Part shown: one piece after another, positions 1 to 8,853 of the stretch
Layout: the number at the start of each line of letters is the position of its first letter
Numbering within the stretch: position 1 is the first letter of the stretch
DNA from: Kribbella caucasensis
Lineage (GTDB): Bacteria > Actinomycetota > Actinomycetes > Propionibacteriales > Kribbellaceae
Reading direction: 5' to 3'
Assembly: GCF_004361855.1 (NCBI RefSeq)
Contig: NZ_SNWQ01000013.1
Span: forward strand, 124,001-188,000
Length of the DNA stretch: 64,000 nucleotides
Made by a program: the position numbers and the translations under genes
The notes under the pieces: generated by a model
The model's database searches: none
Told to the model about the DNA's origin: nothing
The model's input: only the letters and a program-made list of their open reading frames with translations

Positions 1-669
1 GCGTCGGACGCCGAGGCGCTGGTCAAGGTCGTCGACGTACCGATGACGCTGTCCGGTCTGTCCCACTACAACCTGGAGAACGCGCTCGCCGCCGCCTCGG
101 CCGCACTCGGGCTCGGTTTGCCCCGGACCGCGGTGGTCGAGGGGCTGACCTCGTTCGCGCCGAACGAGAACAACCCCGGCCGGATGAACATGTACTCCGT
201 CCGCGACTTCACCGTGGTCATCGATCTGGCCCACAACGAGGCCGGTCTCGAGGCGCTACTGGAGATCATGAACGGCGTCCGGCAACCGGGCGGCCAGCTG
301 CTGCTCGCATTGGGCTCGCCGGGGGACCGGGCCGACGACATGGTGTCGACGATGGGCGCGATCGGGGCCCGCGGCGCGGATCGGGTGGTGATCGGGCACA
401 AGGACACCTACCTGCGCGGCCGGCCGCCCGAGGAGCTGGACGCCGTGTTCCGGGCGGGGACGAGTTCGGTCGGCGTCGACGACGTACCGTCCTTCCCGAC
501 CGAGCTGGACGCGGCCAAGGCGCTGGTCGGGGAGGCCCAGCCGGGGGACGTGGTCGCGATCATGTCTCTGCAGGATCGGGCGAGTCTTGACGCCTGGTTG
601 CGGGCCGAGGGGGCTACGGTCGATACGCCGGAGATCTTGCGCGGCAAGGTCGAGCGAGCCCAGCACTGA
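1..669 (+). CDS. Mur ligase-fold protein, C-terminal part (5' end outside window)
   Basis: The frame is open from the first base, so the start lies upstream; 222 residues are visible. They hold the end of the central ligase domain and the C-terminal ligase domain of the Mur superfamily: a GLSHYNLENALAAA helix (the G-x-H-N-x-x-N-x-x-A-A type motif), then NNPGRMN and VIDLAHNEAG, which sit where CphA and MurC/F-type enzymes have NPGR and DYxHN. Such enzymes join an amino acid to a peptide or carboxylate with ATP through an acyl phosphate. The nearest look-alike I recognise is the Mur-like half of cyanophycin synthetase, and a complete cphA lies 4 kb away on the other strand. Whether this gene also acts on amino-acid polymers is inference; the ATP-binding half cannot be seen. 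Confidence 0.8.
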   Translation, partial: ASDAEALVKVVDVPMTLSGLSHYNLENALAAASAALGLGLPRTAVVEGLTSFAPNENNPGRMNMYSVRDFTVVIDLAHNEAGLEALLEIMNGVRQPGGQLLLALGSPGDRADDMVSTMGAIGARGADRVVIGHKDTYLRGRPPEELDAVFRAGTSSVGVDDVPSFPTELDAAKALVGEAQPGDVVAIMSLQDRASLDAWLRAEGATVDTPEILRGKVERAQH

Positions 670-706
670 GCCCCTGCCGCCCGGAGAGGGGCGGAATCGG
701 GGTTTC

Positions 707-1567
707 ATGCGGTATCTGTGGACGGTCCCGGCGGCCGTGATCGCCTGGTTCGTGGCCGGTTTCGCGCCGACCTATCTGGCCGGGCTGCCGGCCGGGACCA
801 CCACGTTCGTCCCAGCCGCCTCGTCGCGGCTGGACCTGCTCGTGCTCGGCGGGTACGCCGGCGGCGTCGTGGCCGGGTTGCTGGTGAGGCGTCTGCGGAT
901 CGCCGCACCGGTGGTGCTGGTGGTTGCCGCCGGCACCTGGGGGCTCAGCGGGCACTCCCTCGACCAGCGGGACCTGCTGATCACGTTGCTGGCGGCAAGC
1001 GTCGTCGGCGGAGTGTTCGGCGCCATCGGCAGCCGGAGTTCGGTGTTCGCCGCCTTCGCGCTGTCGTTGCCAGTCGCCTGGTACGCCGTCCGCCCGGCCG
1101 CTCGCTTGGACGATTGGCGCTGGCTCTGGCAGTTGAACGGCCTGCTCGTCGCCATGGGGCTCGCGCTCCTGCTCTACGTCTGTTGCTGGCGACGAGGCTG
1201 GAGTTCTGCGTTGTACTGGCCGTTCGTCGCAGCGGCGTACCTGCTGTCCTTCGCGATCGTCGACGGGGTGAAGGCGGTCGGGGGTGCTCAGGGCGGCCCG
1301 GTCAACGACGTGGCCGACGCCGGTACCGACGCCTTCTTCCAGGCCTTCGAGCCGATCCTGCGCGAGTACTGGCCGTGGCTCGTCCTGGCGGTCCTGCTCG
1401 CCATCCCGATGACCGCGCTCAAACTCCGGGCCCTGCCGCCACCCCCGCCGCCACCGGACCCGTACGCCGACCGCCCGAACGACGCCGTCCTGTCCGACGA
1501 CCTCGACTGGATCGACCGAGACGAACCCCGGCGCCGACTGCTACCGGGGCGCACGCCGATCGCCTGA
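707..1567 (+). CDS. Multi-pass membrane protein of unknown function
   Basis: 286 residues from ATG 707. The in-frame codon at 587 was not used because it would run inside the preceding gene and add a non-hydrophobic leader, whereas MRYLWTVPAAVIAWF starts a transmembrane helix at once. About eight hydrophobic segments follow (roughly residues 5-25, 41-60, 65-83, two within 90-125, 145-160, 168-187 and 222-243). A run of seven prolines near residue 243 leads into a charged, probably cytoplasmic tail rich in D, E and R. It lies 37 bp after the Mur-ligase-like gene and may be cotranscribed with it. I do not recognise a family; function unknown. Confidence 0.75.
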   Translation: MRYLWTVPAAVIAWFVAGFAPTYLAGLPAGTTTFVPAASSRLDLLVLGGYAGGVVAGLLVRRLRIAAPVVLVVAAGTWGLSGHSLDQRDLLITLLAASVVGGVFGAIGSRSSVFAAFALSLPVAWYAVRPAARLDDWRWLWQLNGLLVAMGLALLLYVCCWRRGWSSALYWPFVAAAYLLSFAIVDGVKAVGGAQGGPVNDVADAGTDAFFQAFEPILREYWPWLVLAVLLAIPMTALKLRALPPPPPPPDPYADRPNDAVLSDDLDWIDRDEPRRRLLPGRTPIA

Positions 1568-1581
1568 CCCCTGCAGGTCGA

Positions 1582-1624
1582 CCCTGTACGCCGACCCCCG
1601 TACGCCGGCGGTCGGCGTACAGGG
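1582..1624. terminator. Bidirectional hairpin terminator between convergent genes
   Basis: Perfect 15-bp inverted repeat: CCCTGTACGCCGACC at 1582-1596 and its complement at 1610-1624, with a 13-nt loop. It lies between the converging ends at 1567 and 1632. There is no long T-run, as is common in high-GC actinomycetes. Confidence 0.75.
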
Positions 1625-1631
1625 GAACGGA

Positions 1632-2465
1632 TCATTTGGCAGGCGTCGCGGTGGTGCAGGCCGTGTCGCACGGCATACCCGTGGGCACGTTGGTCGGCGC
1701 GTCGACCAACCACCCGGCCCCATCGCGTGGCGTGACCGACGTGATCTTGACGTCCTTCTTCGGGATCACCAGGGCAAAGAACCGCAGCTTGTCCGACGCA
1801 AAGGTCCCGACAGCGTCGGCCACGTAGGTCTTCCCGCCGGCCTTCACGTGCACCATGCGAGCCTCGGCCGACACCGCGCCCATCACCAGGGTCGCGTCGA
1901 GCTTCGTGGCGCTCTTCTCCGCGGCGTGAGCCTGGACCACGTGGTAGTTGCTGCGCTGCCCGGGGCGCCAGTCGCTGAAGCACACGTACGGGCGGCCGAA
2001 GCTGTTGGCCGGACCCTCGTCCGTGACCATGCAGCCGTACTGGGAGAACGCGAGCACTGCCCAGCTCTCGGTCGAGATCTCTCCCTTGGCGATGTAGTAC
2101 GCATTCGGCTTGTACGCGTTCGCGTCCGGCATCTTCGTGAAGATCTCGTCCGACCAGGGCAAGGGCATAATCGTGCTGTGATCTCCGGTCGGGGTCGGCG
2201 TTGCCGGCCCCGTAGGCGTCGTCGATGGGGGCGGCGGGGCGAAGCCGGCGACTCCGGGTTCGACGCCACCGGACCGAAGGGTGCCGAGCACCGGACCGGC
2301 GGCGAGCACGGCAGCCGTGGCGGCCGCGGTCACCAGCACGGCGGCGGTACCGCGGCGGCGACGCTGCCGGCGCTTGATGCGAAGGCGGATCGGGGCTGCG
2401 GGGTCGGCCGGCTCCGGCCGCGCGTCTGTCAGTACTGCGAGTTTGGTGCTCAGGTCGTCGGTCAT
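1632..2465 (-). CDS. Anti-sigma-like single-pass membrane protein
   Basis: 277 residues. A short basic cytoplasmic head (RLRIKRRQRRRR, about residues 27-38) precedes one transmembrane helix (about 41-60, alanine/valine rich). A Pro/Thr-rich linker and an exported domain of about 180 residues with three cysteines follow. Its ATG overlaps the stop of the sigma-factor gene (ATGA, 2462-2465), so the two are translationally coupled. Position and topology match the membrane proteins that pair with SigE-family sigma factors in actinomycetes and hold or tune them. No canonical zinc-binding anti-sigma motif (HxxxCxxC) is visible, so the inhibitory role is inferred from context only. Confidence 0.65.
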   Translation of the reverse strand: MTDDLSTKLAVLTDARPEPADPAAPIRLRIKRRQRRRRGTAAVLVTAAATAAVLAAGPVLGTLRSGGVEPGVAGFAPPPPSTTPTGPATPTPTGDHSTIMPLPWSDEIFTKMPDANAYKPNAYYIAKGEISTESWAVLAFSQYGCMVTDEGPANSFGRPYVCFSDWRPGQRSNYHVVQAHAAEKSATKLDATLVMGAVSAEARMVHVKAGGKTYVADAVGTFASDKLRFFALVIPKKDVKITSVTPRDGAGWLVDAPTNVPTGMPCDTACTTATPAK

Positions 2466-2998
2466 GCGGTTCCCCTTCCGGCCAGGTCGGCCAGCTGGTC
2501 GGGCGTTACGAACTGGGTGTGCGCGCGGAGTCCGTCCAGACCACGCCGGGTGTGCTGCTTCACGGATCCCACCGAGCAGCCGAGCAGCTCGGCCACCTTC
2601 TGCTCGGACAGGTCCTCGGCGTACCGCAGGTAGACGGCGGCTCGCTGACGCGGGCTCAACTGCCGCATCGCCTCCTGCAGCGCGAGCCGATCGTCGACCT
2701 GGCCGGTGACCGGGCCGATCGCGACATCGGGCGGTGTCTCCGTCGGGCGTTCACCGGTCCAGCGGCGCCGGGTGCTCGACAGATACGTCGTGGTGACGAT
2801 CCGGCGCAGATACCCCTCCGGGCTCCCGCCGCGCACCTTCTTCCAGTGGAACCACAGCTTGGTGAAGGCTTCCTGGGCGAGGTCTTCGGCCCGCTGGTGA
2901 TCGAGGGTCAACGCGTAGGCGAGTCGCGCGGTCGCGGTCCAGCGAGCTCGCACGAAGGCGTCGAAGTCCTCGTCGATCGAGTCTTTCCTCATCGGCAT
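2462..2998 (-). CDS. SigE-family RNA polymerase sigma factor (ECF type)
   Basis: 178 residues. Region 2 occupies roughly residues 10-75 (FVRARWTATARLAYALT, then DLAQEAFTKLW), with a short linker. Region 4 follows at about 110-165 (LSPRQRAAVYLRYAEDLSE, a helix-turn-helix GCSVGSVKQHTRRG). It lacks region 3, as ECF factors do, and reads as the actinobacterial 'SigE family' subgroup. It would direct RNA polymerase to a small regulon, perhaps including itself. The coupled downstream gene is the likely anti-sigma partner. A second ATG two codons in (2992) has better spacing from the upstream GAGGAAGGG and may be the true start. Confidence 0.88.
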   Translation of the reverse strand: MPMRKDSIDEDFDAFVRARWTATARLAYALTLDHQRAEDLAQEAFTKLWFHWKKVRGGSPEGYLRRIVTTTYLSSTRRRWTGERPTETPPDVAIGPVTGQVDDRLALQEAMRQLSPRQRAAVYLRYAEDLSEQKVAELLGCSVGSVKQHTRRGLDGLRAHTQFVTPDQLADLAGRGTA

Positions 2999-3046
2999 CC
3001 CTTCCTCACCCCAAGAACGCCTTGACCGACGTTCCAGGGTGACAGG

Positions 3047-4267
3047 TCAGCCGAGCAGGGCCTGCGCCAGCCAGCCGCTCTCAGTAAAGCCGGGCGGGAG
3101 GGCGAAGACGGCCGAACCGATCGTGGTGGTCCACTCGTTGAGGGCGTCGGACGCATCCAGGCGGGCCAGCAGCGGGAGGAACTGGCCGGCCACGTCCGCC
3201 TGGTAACTGAGGAAGATCAGGCCGTTCTCTCGGGTCGGCCCGGTGTCTTGGACGTAGTTCAGGCCTTTGCGGAAGATCCGGCGACCGTCGTTCTCGCTGT
3301 GATGGGAGAGGCGGGCGTGCGCGTTCTCGGCGATCACCAGTCGCCCGTCGGCATCGCGGGCCTCGATGTCGAGTTCGTCGTGCTCGGCGGATCCGGTCAG
3401 GGGTGCGCCGGTGGACAGTTTGCGGCCGACCGCGCGTTCCTGTTCGGATCGGGTCAGCTCGTCCCAGGTGTCCAGGTTCAGCTTGATCCGCCGTACGACG
3501 AGGGTGGTGCCGCCGCGGAACCAGTCGGGCGTGTCGGCCCACACGGTCGCGTCGAAGTCCGGCGTACCGGGGGCTGGGTTGCCGGTCCCGTCGACCTGGC
3601 CGAAGAGGTTCCGGCCGGTGACGGGTTGGCCGTCGGGGCCGGTGCCGTTCCAGAATCCGGTCTGCCGCCAAGCCGGTCGCGCGAATGGGGCCGCGTCCGC
3701 CACCAGCCGTCGTACGGCGTGGACGACGCTGACGGCATCGTCCGCCCCGACGAGCAGGAGCAGATCCCCACCTGACCAGGCCGCCTGCAATCGGTCGTGG
3801 CGCATCACGGGCAGATCGTCGAATCCGGCCGGCTTCGATCCTGTCAGGGCGAACACCCGTGCCCCGAGACCGACCGTCACCGTCAACGCAGCGTTGGGCA
3901 CCGCCAACTCAGGTGCAGTGTCACCCGGCGCCGGACGACCCGCCGTCAACGCGACGATGTCCGCCGTCCACAACCGCATCAGGCGGCCGAGCGCGGCCTT
4001 GTTCGTGCCCGGGAGCAGGTTCAACGCCACCAACTCGGCATGCTTCGGAGATAGCGCCGCGATCGCAGGCTGATGCTCACCGTACGGCGAGATGTCGCGG
4101 GCAACCATTTCGGCCGCTTGGTGGCTCGCGTCGTCGGCTCGTCTCGCGGCCGCCACGCCACCCGCGCCGCCTGCGACGGCGCCCGCCACGGCGACCCCGG
4201 CGTACCCCAGCAACCGCCGCCGACTCGGCGTGGTTGGGGGTTCGGCCGGAATGTGTGGTGCGGTCAA
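3047..4267 (-). CDS. Dye-decolorising (DyP-type) heme peroxidase, Tat-exported
   Basis: 406 residues, matching the EfeB/DyP family. A twin-arginine signal (SRRRLLGYAG, residues 15-24, then a hydrophobic stretch to about 41) sends the folded, heme-loaded protein outside. The family motif GxxDG appears as GQVDG (223-227), with the distal Asp at 226. A conserved NAHARL/SHHSEN stretch holds the probable proximal histidine. Such enzymes use hydrogen peroxide to oxidise bulky substrates, and some release iron from heme. The start is TTG (4265-4267), overlapping the upstream stop as TTGA; there is no better start before the RR motif. It is cotranscribed with a copper chaperone, not with the iron permease genes efeU/efeO, so an extracellular oxidative role is more likely than iron uptake. 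Confidence 0.9.
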   Translation of the reverse strand: MTAPHIPAEPPTTPSRRRLLGYAGVAVAGAVAGGAGGVAAARRADDASHQAAEMVARDISPYGEHQPAIAALSPKHAELVALNLLPGTNKAALGRLMRLWTADIVALTAGRPAPGDTAPELAVPNAALTVTVGLGARVFALTGSKPAGFDDLPVMRHDRLQAAWSGGDLLLLVGADDAVSVVHAVRRLVADAAPFARPAWRQTGFWNGTGPDGQPVTGRNLFGQVDGTGNPAPGTPDFDATVWADTPDWFRGGTTLVVRRIKLNLDTWDELTRSEQERAVGRKLSTGAPLTGSAEHDELDIEARDADGRLVIAENAHARLSHHSENDGRRIFRKGLNYVQDTGPTRENGLIFLSYQADVAGQFLPLLARLDASDALNEWTTTIGSAVFALPPGFTESGWLAQALLG

Positions 4268-4785
4268 GAGGTCGGGGTCTCGGATGGGTGGTAGTGCTCT
4301 TCCTCCTCGGTGAACGCCTTCACCGGGACGGTCAGGTCGTGCGAGGTCCCGTCGGAGAACTTGAGCGTCACCGGCACCTCGTCGCCGGGCTTGAGCGCCT
4401 TGGTCAGCTGCATCAGCATCACGTGGTCGCCGCTGGGTGCGAGATGGGCATGCGAGCCGGCCGGGACGTTGATCCCACCCGCCTTCTCCTGCATCACCAT
4501 CTTGCCGTCCTTCATCGCCATCTCGTGCAACTGAACCATTCCGGCCGCCGGAGAGGTTGCCGAGGTCAACTTGATGTCCGCGTTCCCGGGGTTCGTCAGC
4601 GACATGAACGCGGCCGTCATCGTGGTGTCCTTGGCCCCGATCGTCGCCCGCACCCAGGCGTCTTCAACAAGCACAGTCGGCGCGCTTGCCGCGACCTGCG
4701 TGGCCCGCTCTTTCTCGGAAGAACCACATGACACCAGCAGGGGGAGGGCAACAACGACACATGCCATCAGCAACTTCTTCTTCAC
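4264..4785 (-). CDS. PCu(A)C-type periplasmic copper chaperone lipoprotein
   Basis: 173 residues with a GTG start and a lipoprotein signal: KKK, hydrophobic stretch, lipobox LVSC with Cys20 as the lipid-anchored residue. The domain is PCu(A)C/DUF461. Ligands are visible as H87, M98, H121 and M123, close to the family pattern H-x10-M-x21-H-x-M but with one extra residue in the long spacer. The tail is histidine/glutamate rich (EEEEHYHP). The family carries Cu(I) outside the membrane, classically to the CuA centre of cytochrome oxidase. Here the gene is the first of a two-gene unit with the DyP peroxidase, which needs heme rather than copper. The shared role may be handling redox metals at the cell surface, but that is inference. 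Confidence 0.9.
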   Translation of the reverse strand: MKKKLLMACVVVALPLLVSCGSSEKERATQVAASAPTVLVEDAWVRATIGAKDTTMTAAFMSLTNPGNADIKLTSATSPAAGMVQLHEMAMKDGKMVMQEKAGGINVPAGSHAHLAPSGDHVMLMQLTKALKPGDEVPVTLKFSDGTSHDLTVPVKAFTEEEEHYHPSETPTS

Positions 4786-4844
4786 GGTCAGGCCAACGAC
4801 GCTGTACCGAACGGAGTTCCGGGCAACAAGGTGTCGCCGCTCAC

Positions 4845-7670
4845 CTATTCCGTTGCCGTATCAGTTTCCTCCTCCGGCTGAACGAAGTCCGGGTCGCCGC
4901 CCTCGTCACCGGACCGCGCGCCTGCCTGAGCTAGATGTGACACCGACTCCAGTTCGGTCAGCACCGTCTGATGCTGGTCGACGCAGAGCACCACCAGATC
5001 ACCCGGGTTCGACCGGGTCAGCGCGTGCTGGACCGCGGACAGCTCGTCCAGCACGATCTCCACCTGGCGGCAGCGCGCACCCTGCTCCATCGCGGACCGC
5101 ACGCCTTCGCTGACCAACTCGGCCGACTCACCCCGCTTCCGGCCGCGCAACCGCGCGTCCTCCCGGACCACCAGTACGTCGAAGTGGTGCGCCGCGACCT
5201 CACCGAGCTCGCGCATGTCGTCGTCACGCCGGTCGCCCGCGGTCGCGACCACGCCGATCCGCGAGGGCCGTCCAACCTCCGACGAGGCGCCGAGACTCTC
5301 GCCCAGTTTGTCGACGAAGTCGCCGAGCATCCGCATCGCCGGCGCGTTGTGGCAGTAGTCGACGATCACGTGCCGGCCGTCGACCTCGACCTCGTTCAGC
5401 CGGCCGGGGGAGAGGTAGTACGAGGTGTTGAACGTCCGCAGGCCCTGCCGGATGTCGTGCAGCGGCGCGCCCGCGGCGAAGGCAGCCGCGGCCGCGGCCA
5501 TCCCGTTCTGCACGTTCATCATCGCCCGCCCACCGAACGTTGCCGGCAGCAAGTGGGTCCAGGCCAGCTGCATCGATCGCCGGCCGTGCTTCATGACGAT
5601 CATGTCGCCCAGGTCCGACCGCTCCAGCACGACCGCGCGACCACCCCGGCGGCAGTGCCCCTCGATGTAGTCGCGCACCTCGCTGCCCGCCTCGGCGATG
5701 CTGAACCACACGACCTGGCCCGAACACCTCCGCCGCATCTTGCGCACCAGCGGATCGTCCGCGTTCAGTACGGCGAACCCGTCCCGCGGCACCGCCTCCA
5801 CCAGTACGGCCTTGACGTCGGCCAACTGCTCCAGTGTCTCGACACCCCGCATCCCGAGGTGGTCCGGCTGGATGTTCAGCACCACGGCGACGTCGTTGCG
5901 CTCGTACCCGAGACCCTCGCGGAGGATGCCGCCCCGGGCCACCTCGAACACGGCGAAGTCGACCCGCGGGTTCTGCAGCACCATCCGCGCCGACTTCGGT
6001 CCGGACGCGTCCGAGCGGATCACCAGCCGCTCGTCGATCACGATGCCGTCGGTGGACGTCATCCCGACCTTGCGGCCCATCCCCTTGAAGACATGGCTGA
6101 TCATCCGCGCGGTGGTGGTCTTGCCGTTCGTACCGGTCACCGCGACGATCGGGATCCGGCTGGTCGCCCCCGGCGGGAACAGCATGTCGACCACCGGCTT
6201 GGCGATGTACTGCGGGTCGCCGATCGTCGGATTCGTGTGCATCCGGAACCCGGGCGCGGCGTTCACCTCGCAGATCGCGCCGCCGGTCTCACGGACCGGC
6301 TGGGTGATGTCGGGGCAGATGAAGTCGATCCCGGCGATGTCCAGCCCGACGATCCGGGCCGCCTCCTCGGCGATCTCGACGTTCTCCGGGTGCGCCTCGA
6401 AGGTCCGGTCGATCGAGATCCCGCCGGTGGACATGTTGCCGGTCAGGGTCAGCTTGACCATGGTCTCCTCGGGCGGCACGTCGTCCAGCTCGAAGCCCTG
6501 GCTGCGGACCAGCTCCCGGGCCGCGGCGTTCACGGTGATCCGGGTCAGGATCTTCTCGTGCCCGACCCCGCGGCGCGGATCGGCGTTGGTGATCTCGACC
6601 AGCTCGGCGACCGTGTGCACGCCGTCGCCGACCACATGCGCCGGCACCCGCTCGGCGATCGCCTCCATCCGCCCGTTGATGATCAGGCAGCGATAGTCCT
6701 TGCCGGTGACGAAGTTCTCCACGATCACCCAGCCGCGCCGCGACTGCCCGGCCGCGATCGGGAACGCCTCCCGTACTTCGTCCGCGTCCTGCAGGTTGAG
6801 GCACACCCCGCGGCCGTGGTTCCCGTCGAGCGGTTTGCAGACGACCGGGTAGCCGATCTTGTTGGCGAGCGAGACCGCATCTTCGACGGTGCGCACCGAG
6901 TCCGACCGCGGTACCGGGAGGCCGGCGGAGGCGAGCAGCCGGGTGGTCAGCTCCTTGTCGCTGGCGATGTCGACCGCGATCGAACCGGTCTCCGACGTCA
7001 TCGTGGCCCGGATCCGCTTCGCGTGCACACCCTGGCCGAGCTGGACCAGGCTGGCCTTGTTCAGCCGGATCCACGGGATGTCGCGGGACACCGCCTCGTC
7101 CACGATCGCCTGCGTCGACGGCCCGAACGCGGATCGCTCGGCCTGCTTGATGAAGCGCTCGAGCTCGGTGGTGAAGTCGAAGGCCGGATCCGGCTGGACC
7201 AGGTGGTTGACGAACCGGACCGCGAGTTCACCGGCGGCGATGCCGACCGTCTCGTCGGCGTACGCGTAGGTGATGTTGTAGCGACCGGGCACGCCCTTGA
7301 CCTGACGGGTCTTGCCGCGACGCATGTCGTGACCGGCCTCCTGCTGCAGCTGCAGGGAGACGTGCTCGGCGATGTGGCCGAGCCAGGTGCCCTCGTGCAG
7401 GCGCTCGATGAACCCGCCCCTGCGGCCGCGCGAACAGTGGTGCTGGTCGAGCCGGGGCAGGTCGGCCAGCAGGCGTTCGGTGAAGCCGGGAATCGAGTTC
7501 GAGGGGAAGCTCTCCAGCGAGCCCAGATCGACGACGAGATGAATCGCCGGGTCGTAGCTCCAGACGTTCGGACCGCGGTAGACGCGGGTCTCGATGATCT
7601 TCAGGTCCGGGCTCGGCGTGCCGTGGATCTGGCCCTGGCTCGGGGTTGGCGTCGGGGTGGTGTCGGTCAT
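4845..7670 (-). CDS. cphA: Cyanophycin synthetase
   Basis: 941 residues, slightly longer than most CphA. It makes multi-L-arginyl-poly-L-aspartate by adding Asp and then Arg with ATP. Three parts are visible: an N-terminal CphA-specific domain (about 20-160); an ATP-grasp domain (about 200-490, including KPLDGNHGRGV and CEVNAAPGFRMH); and a Mur-ligase-like domain with P-loop TGTNGKTT (512-519), the NVQNGMAAAAA helix, SPGRLNEVE and VDYCHNAPAM near 767. The last roughly 30 residues are an acidic extension. Its ATG overlaps the stop of cphB (ATGA, 7667-7670), so synthesis and breakdown enzymes come from one transcript. The polymer would be a cytoplasmic nitrogen store. Confidence 0.95.
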   Translation of the reverse strand: MTDTTPTPTPSQGQIHGTPSPDLKIIETRVYRGPNVWSYDPAIHLVVDLGSLESFPSNSIPGFTERLLADLPRLDQHHCSRGRRGGFIERLHEGTWLGHIAEHVSLQLQQEAGHDMRRGKTRQVKGVPGRYNITYAYADETVGIAAGELAVRFVNHLVQPDPAFDFTTELERFIKQAERSAFGPSTQAIVDEAVSRDIPWIRLNKASLVQLGQGVHAKRIRATMTSETGSIAVDIASDKELTTRLLASAGLPVPRSDSVRTVEDAVSLANKIGYPVVCKPLDGNHGRGVCLNLQDADEVREAFPIAAGQSRRGWVIVENFVTGKDYRCLIINGRMEAIAERVPAHVVGDGVHTVAELVEITNADPRRGVGHEKILTRITVNAAARELVRSQGFELDDVPPEETMVKLTLTGNMSTGGISIDRTFEAHPENVEIAEEAARIVGLDIAGIDFICPDITQPVRETGGAICEVNAAPGFRMHTNPTIGDPQYIAKPVVDMLFPPGATSRIPIVAVTGTNGKTTTARMISHVFKGMGRKVGMTSTDGIVIDERLVIRSDASGPKSARMVLQNPRVDFAVFEVARGGILREGLGYERNDVAVVLNIQPDHLGMRGVETLEQLADVKAVLVEAVPRDGFAVLNADDPLVRKMRRRCSGQVVWFSIAEAGSEVRDYIEGHCRRGGRAVVLERSDLGDMIVMKHGRRSMQLAWTHLLPATFGGRAMMNVQNGMAAAAAAFAAGAPLHDIRQGLRTFNTSYYLSPGRLNEVEVDGRHVIVDYCHNAPAMRMLGDFVDKLGESLGASSEVGRPSRIGVVATAGDRRDDDMRELGEVAAHHFDVLVVREDARLRGRKRGESAELVSEGVRSAMEQGARCRQVEIVLDELSAVQHALTRSNPGDLVVLCVDQHQTVLTELESVSHLAQAGARSGDEGGDPDFVQPEEETDTATE

Positions 7671-8758
7671 GCGGTCCCACTGTCTGGTTGCGGCGTGCTG
7701 GTCTGGTCGGCATCGTGCTGGAGGTCGGCGCCCGCGCTCAACGGCTCGGTCGCCCCCGGTCTGGACTGACCGGCCGCGGCCGACCGTTTGGACGTCTTCG
7801 CGACCCGTTTGCCGGCCCGGCGCTTGCGCTCGGCGTAGTACCTCGGCGACACCCCCTCGGCCGCGATCTCCTTGGCCAGCTTGCGCAGGTCCGCCTCGGC
7901 CGCCTGGAGCTCGGCCAGTTCCTCGGCCGGCGGCTGCGGTCCGTACGACAACAGCGTCCGCGCGCTCAGGTCGAACGTCGCCGTCGCAGGCAGCACGTGC
8001 AGGACGACACCCGACGCCAGGATCGCTTCGGACCCCTTCGCGGAGGCCGCGTTCGAGGTGATCCGGCTGCCGTCGAAGATGGTCACCGCACCCCGGCCGA
8101 CCACCTCAAGATGCGATCCCCGTACGACGGCGGCCGTGTCCTCGTCGACGCCGATCCCGAGCAGCCCGGGGGACTGGGCGACGAGCGAGAGCAGCCGGCC
8201 GTACCGGTTCCGCTGGGCGAAGTGCTGGTCCACGATCGCGCCCTGCACCAGCCCGAGTCCGCCGGCCAACTGGCTCATCCGCTGCCTAGGGGTCGCCCCC
8301 GACCGCCCGAACGCGATCATGTGCTCGGCCAGGATGCTCGCCCCCGCCGACGTCCCACCGACCGCGGCACCCCGCGCATGCGCGGCCGTCACGGCCCGCC
8401 CGAACGCCGTACCGGTGACCACGCCGCTCAGCTTCAACTGGTTGCCACCAGTCATGAACACCCCGGTCGCGGTCGCCAGCGGTTCGAAGAAGGCGGGATC
8501 GTCGGCGTCCTCACGAGTCTCCGGCCGGACCCCGACCACGCTCTCGGCACCCAGCGCGGCGAACAGAGCGGAGTACACGTCGACCACATCAGGCCCCAAC
8601 GCCGACGCCGTCGGCACCACCACGATCCGTGCCTTGGACCCACCAGCCGCTTCCACGAACTCCTGCAACACGGTCCGCTTCTTCAGCTTGTCCTCGGCAC
8701 CACCGATCGCGAACAGAGCCCCCGGCCCGCTGCTCACCCCACCCAGCTGTTCTGACAT
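7667..8758 (-). CDS. cphB: Cyanophycinase
   Basis: 363 residues. This is a serine peptidase of the cyanophycinase/peptidase E fold that cuts cyanophycin into beta-Asp-Arg dipeptides. The nucleophile motif is GGTSAGAS with Ser137. Conserved flanks include FMTGGNQLKL (about 101-110) and the DQHF segment. Most cyanophycinases end near 270-300 residues; here an extra C-terminal tail (about 285-363) is rich in Lys, Arg, Ala and Glu and looks helical then disordered. It is the first gene of the cphB-cphA operon. A TATTCT element six bases before the ATG suggests a leaderless mRNA. Confidence 0.94.
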   Translation of the reverse strand: MSEQLGGVSSGPGALFAIGGAEDKLKKRTVLQEFVEAAGGSKARIVVVPTASALGPDVVDVYSALFAALGAESVVGVRPETREDADDPAFFEPLATATGVFMTGGNQLKLSGVVTGTAFGRAVTAAHARGAAVGGTSAGASILAEHMIAFGRSGATPRQRMSQLAGGLGLVQGAIVDQHFAQRNRYGRLLSLVAQSPGLLGIGVDEDTAAVVRGSHLEVVGRGAVTIFDGSRITSNAASAKGSEAILASGVVLHVLPATATFDLSARTLLSYGPQPPAEELAELQAAEADLRKLAKEIAAEGVSPRYYAERKRRAGKRVAKTSKRSAAAGQSRPGATEPLSAGADLQHDADQTSTPQPDSGTA

Positions 8759-8764
8759 ACGCGA

Positions 8765-8770
8765 AGAATA
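8765..8770 (-). promoter_or_regulatory. Putative -10 element of cphB (leaderless)
   Basis: On the minus strand TATTCT is followed by six bases and the ATG at 8758, so transcription would begin at the start codon. No convincing -35 is visible. Confidence 0.45.
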
Positions 8771-8807
8771 GGTGGTTGACCCCTCCGATTCCTCTCGGTC
8801 ACCCGGT

Positions 8808-8835
8808 ACGCCGGCCGCGGGGTGGCGGCCGGCGT
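8808..8835 (-). terminator. Hairpin after the GH16 gene
   Basis: An 11-bp GC stem (CGCCGGCCGC at 8809-8818 with GCGGCCGGCG at 8825-8834, plus a closing A-T pair) has a six-base loop. It begins 18 bp past the glucanase stop and separates that gene from cphB upstream of it on the map. There is no T-tract. Confidence 0.6.
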
Positions 8836-8853
8836 CTGTCCGCTGGCGGGTTG

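Noticed and set aside
4971..7769. 932-codon plus-strand frame opposite cphA
   Set aside because: Composition is Arg/His/Asp/Val biased as in antisense frames of high-GC genes; cphA on the minus strand has full domain support.
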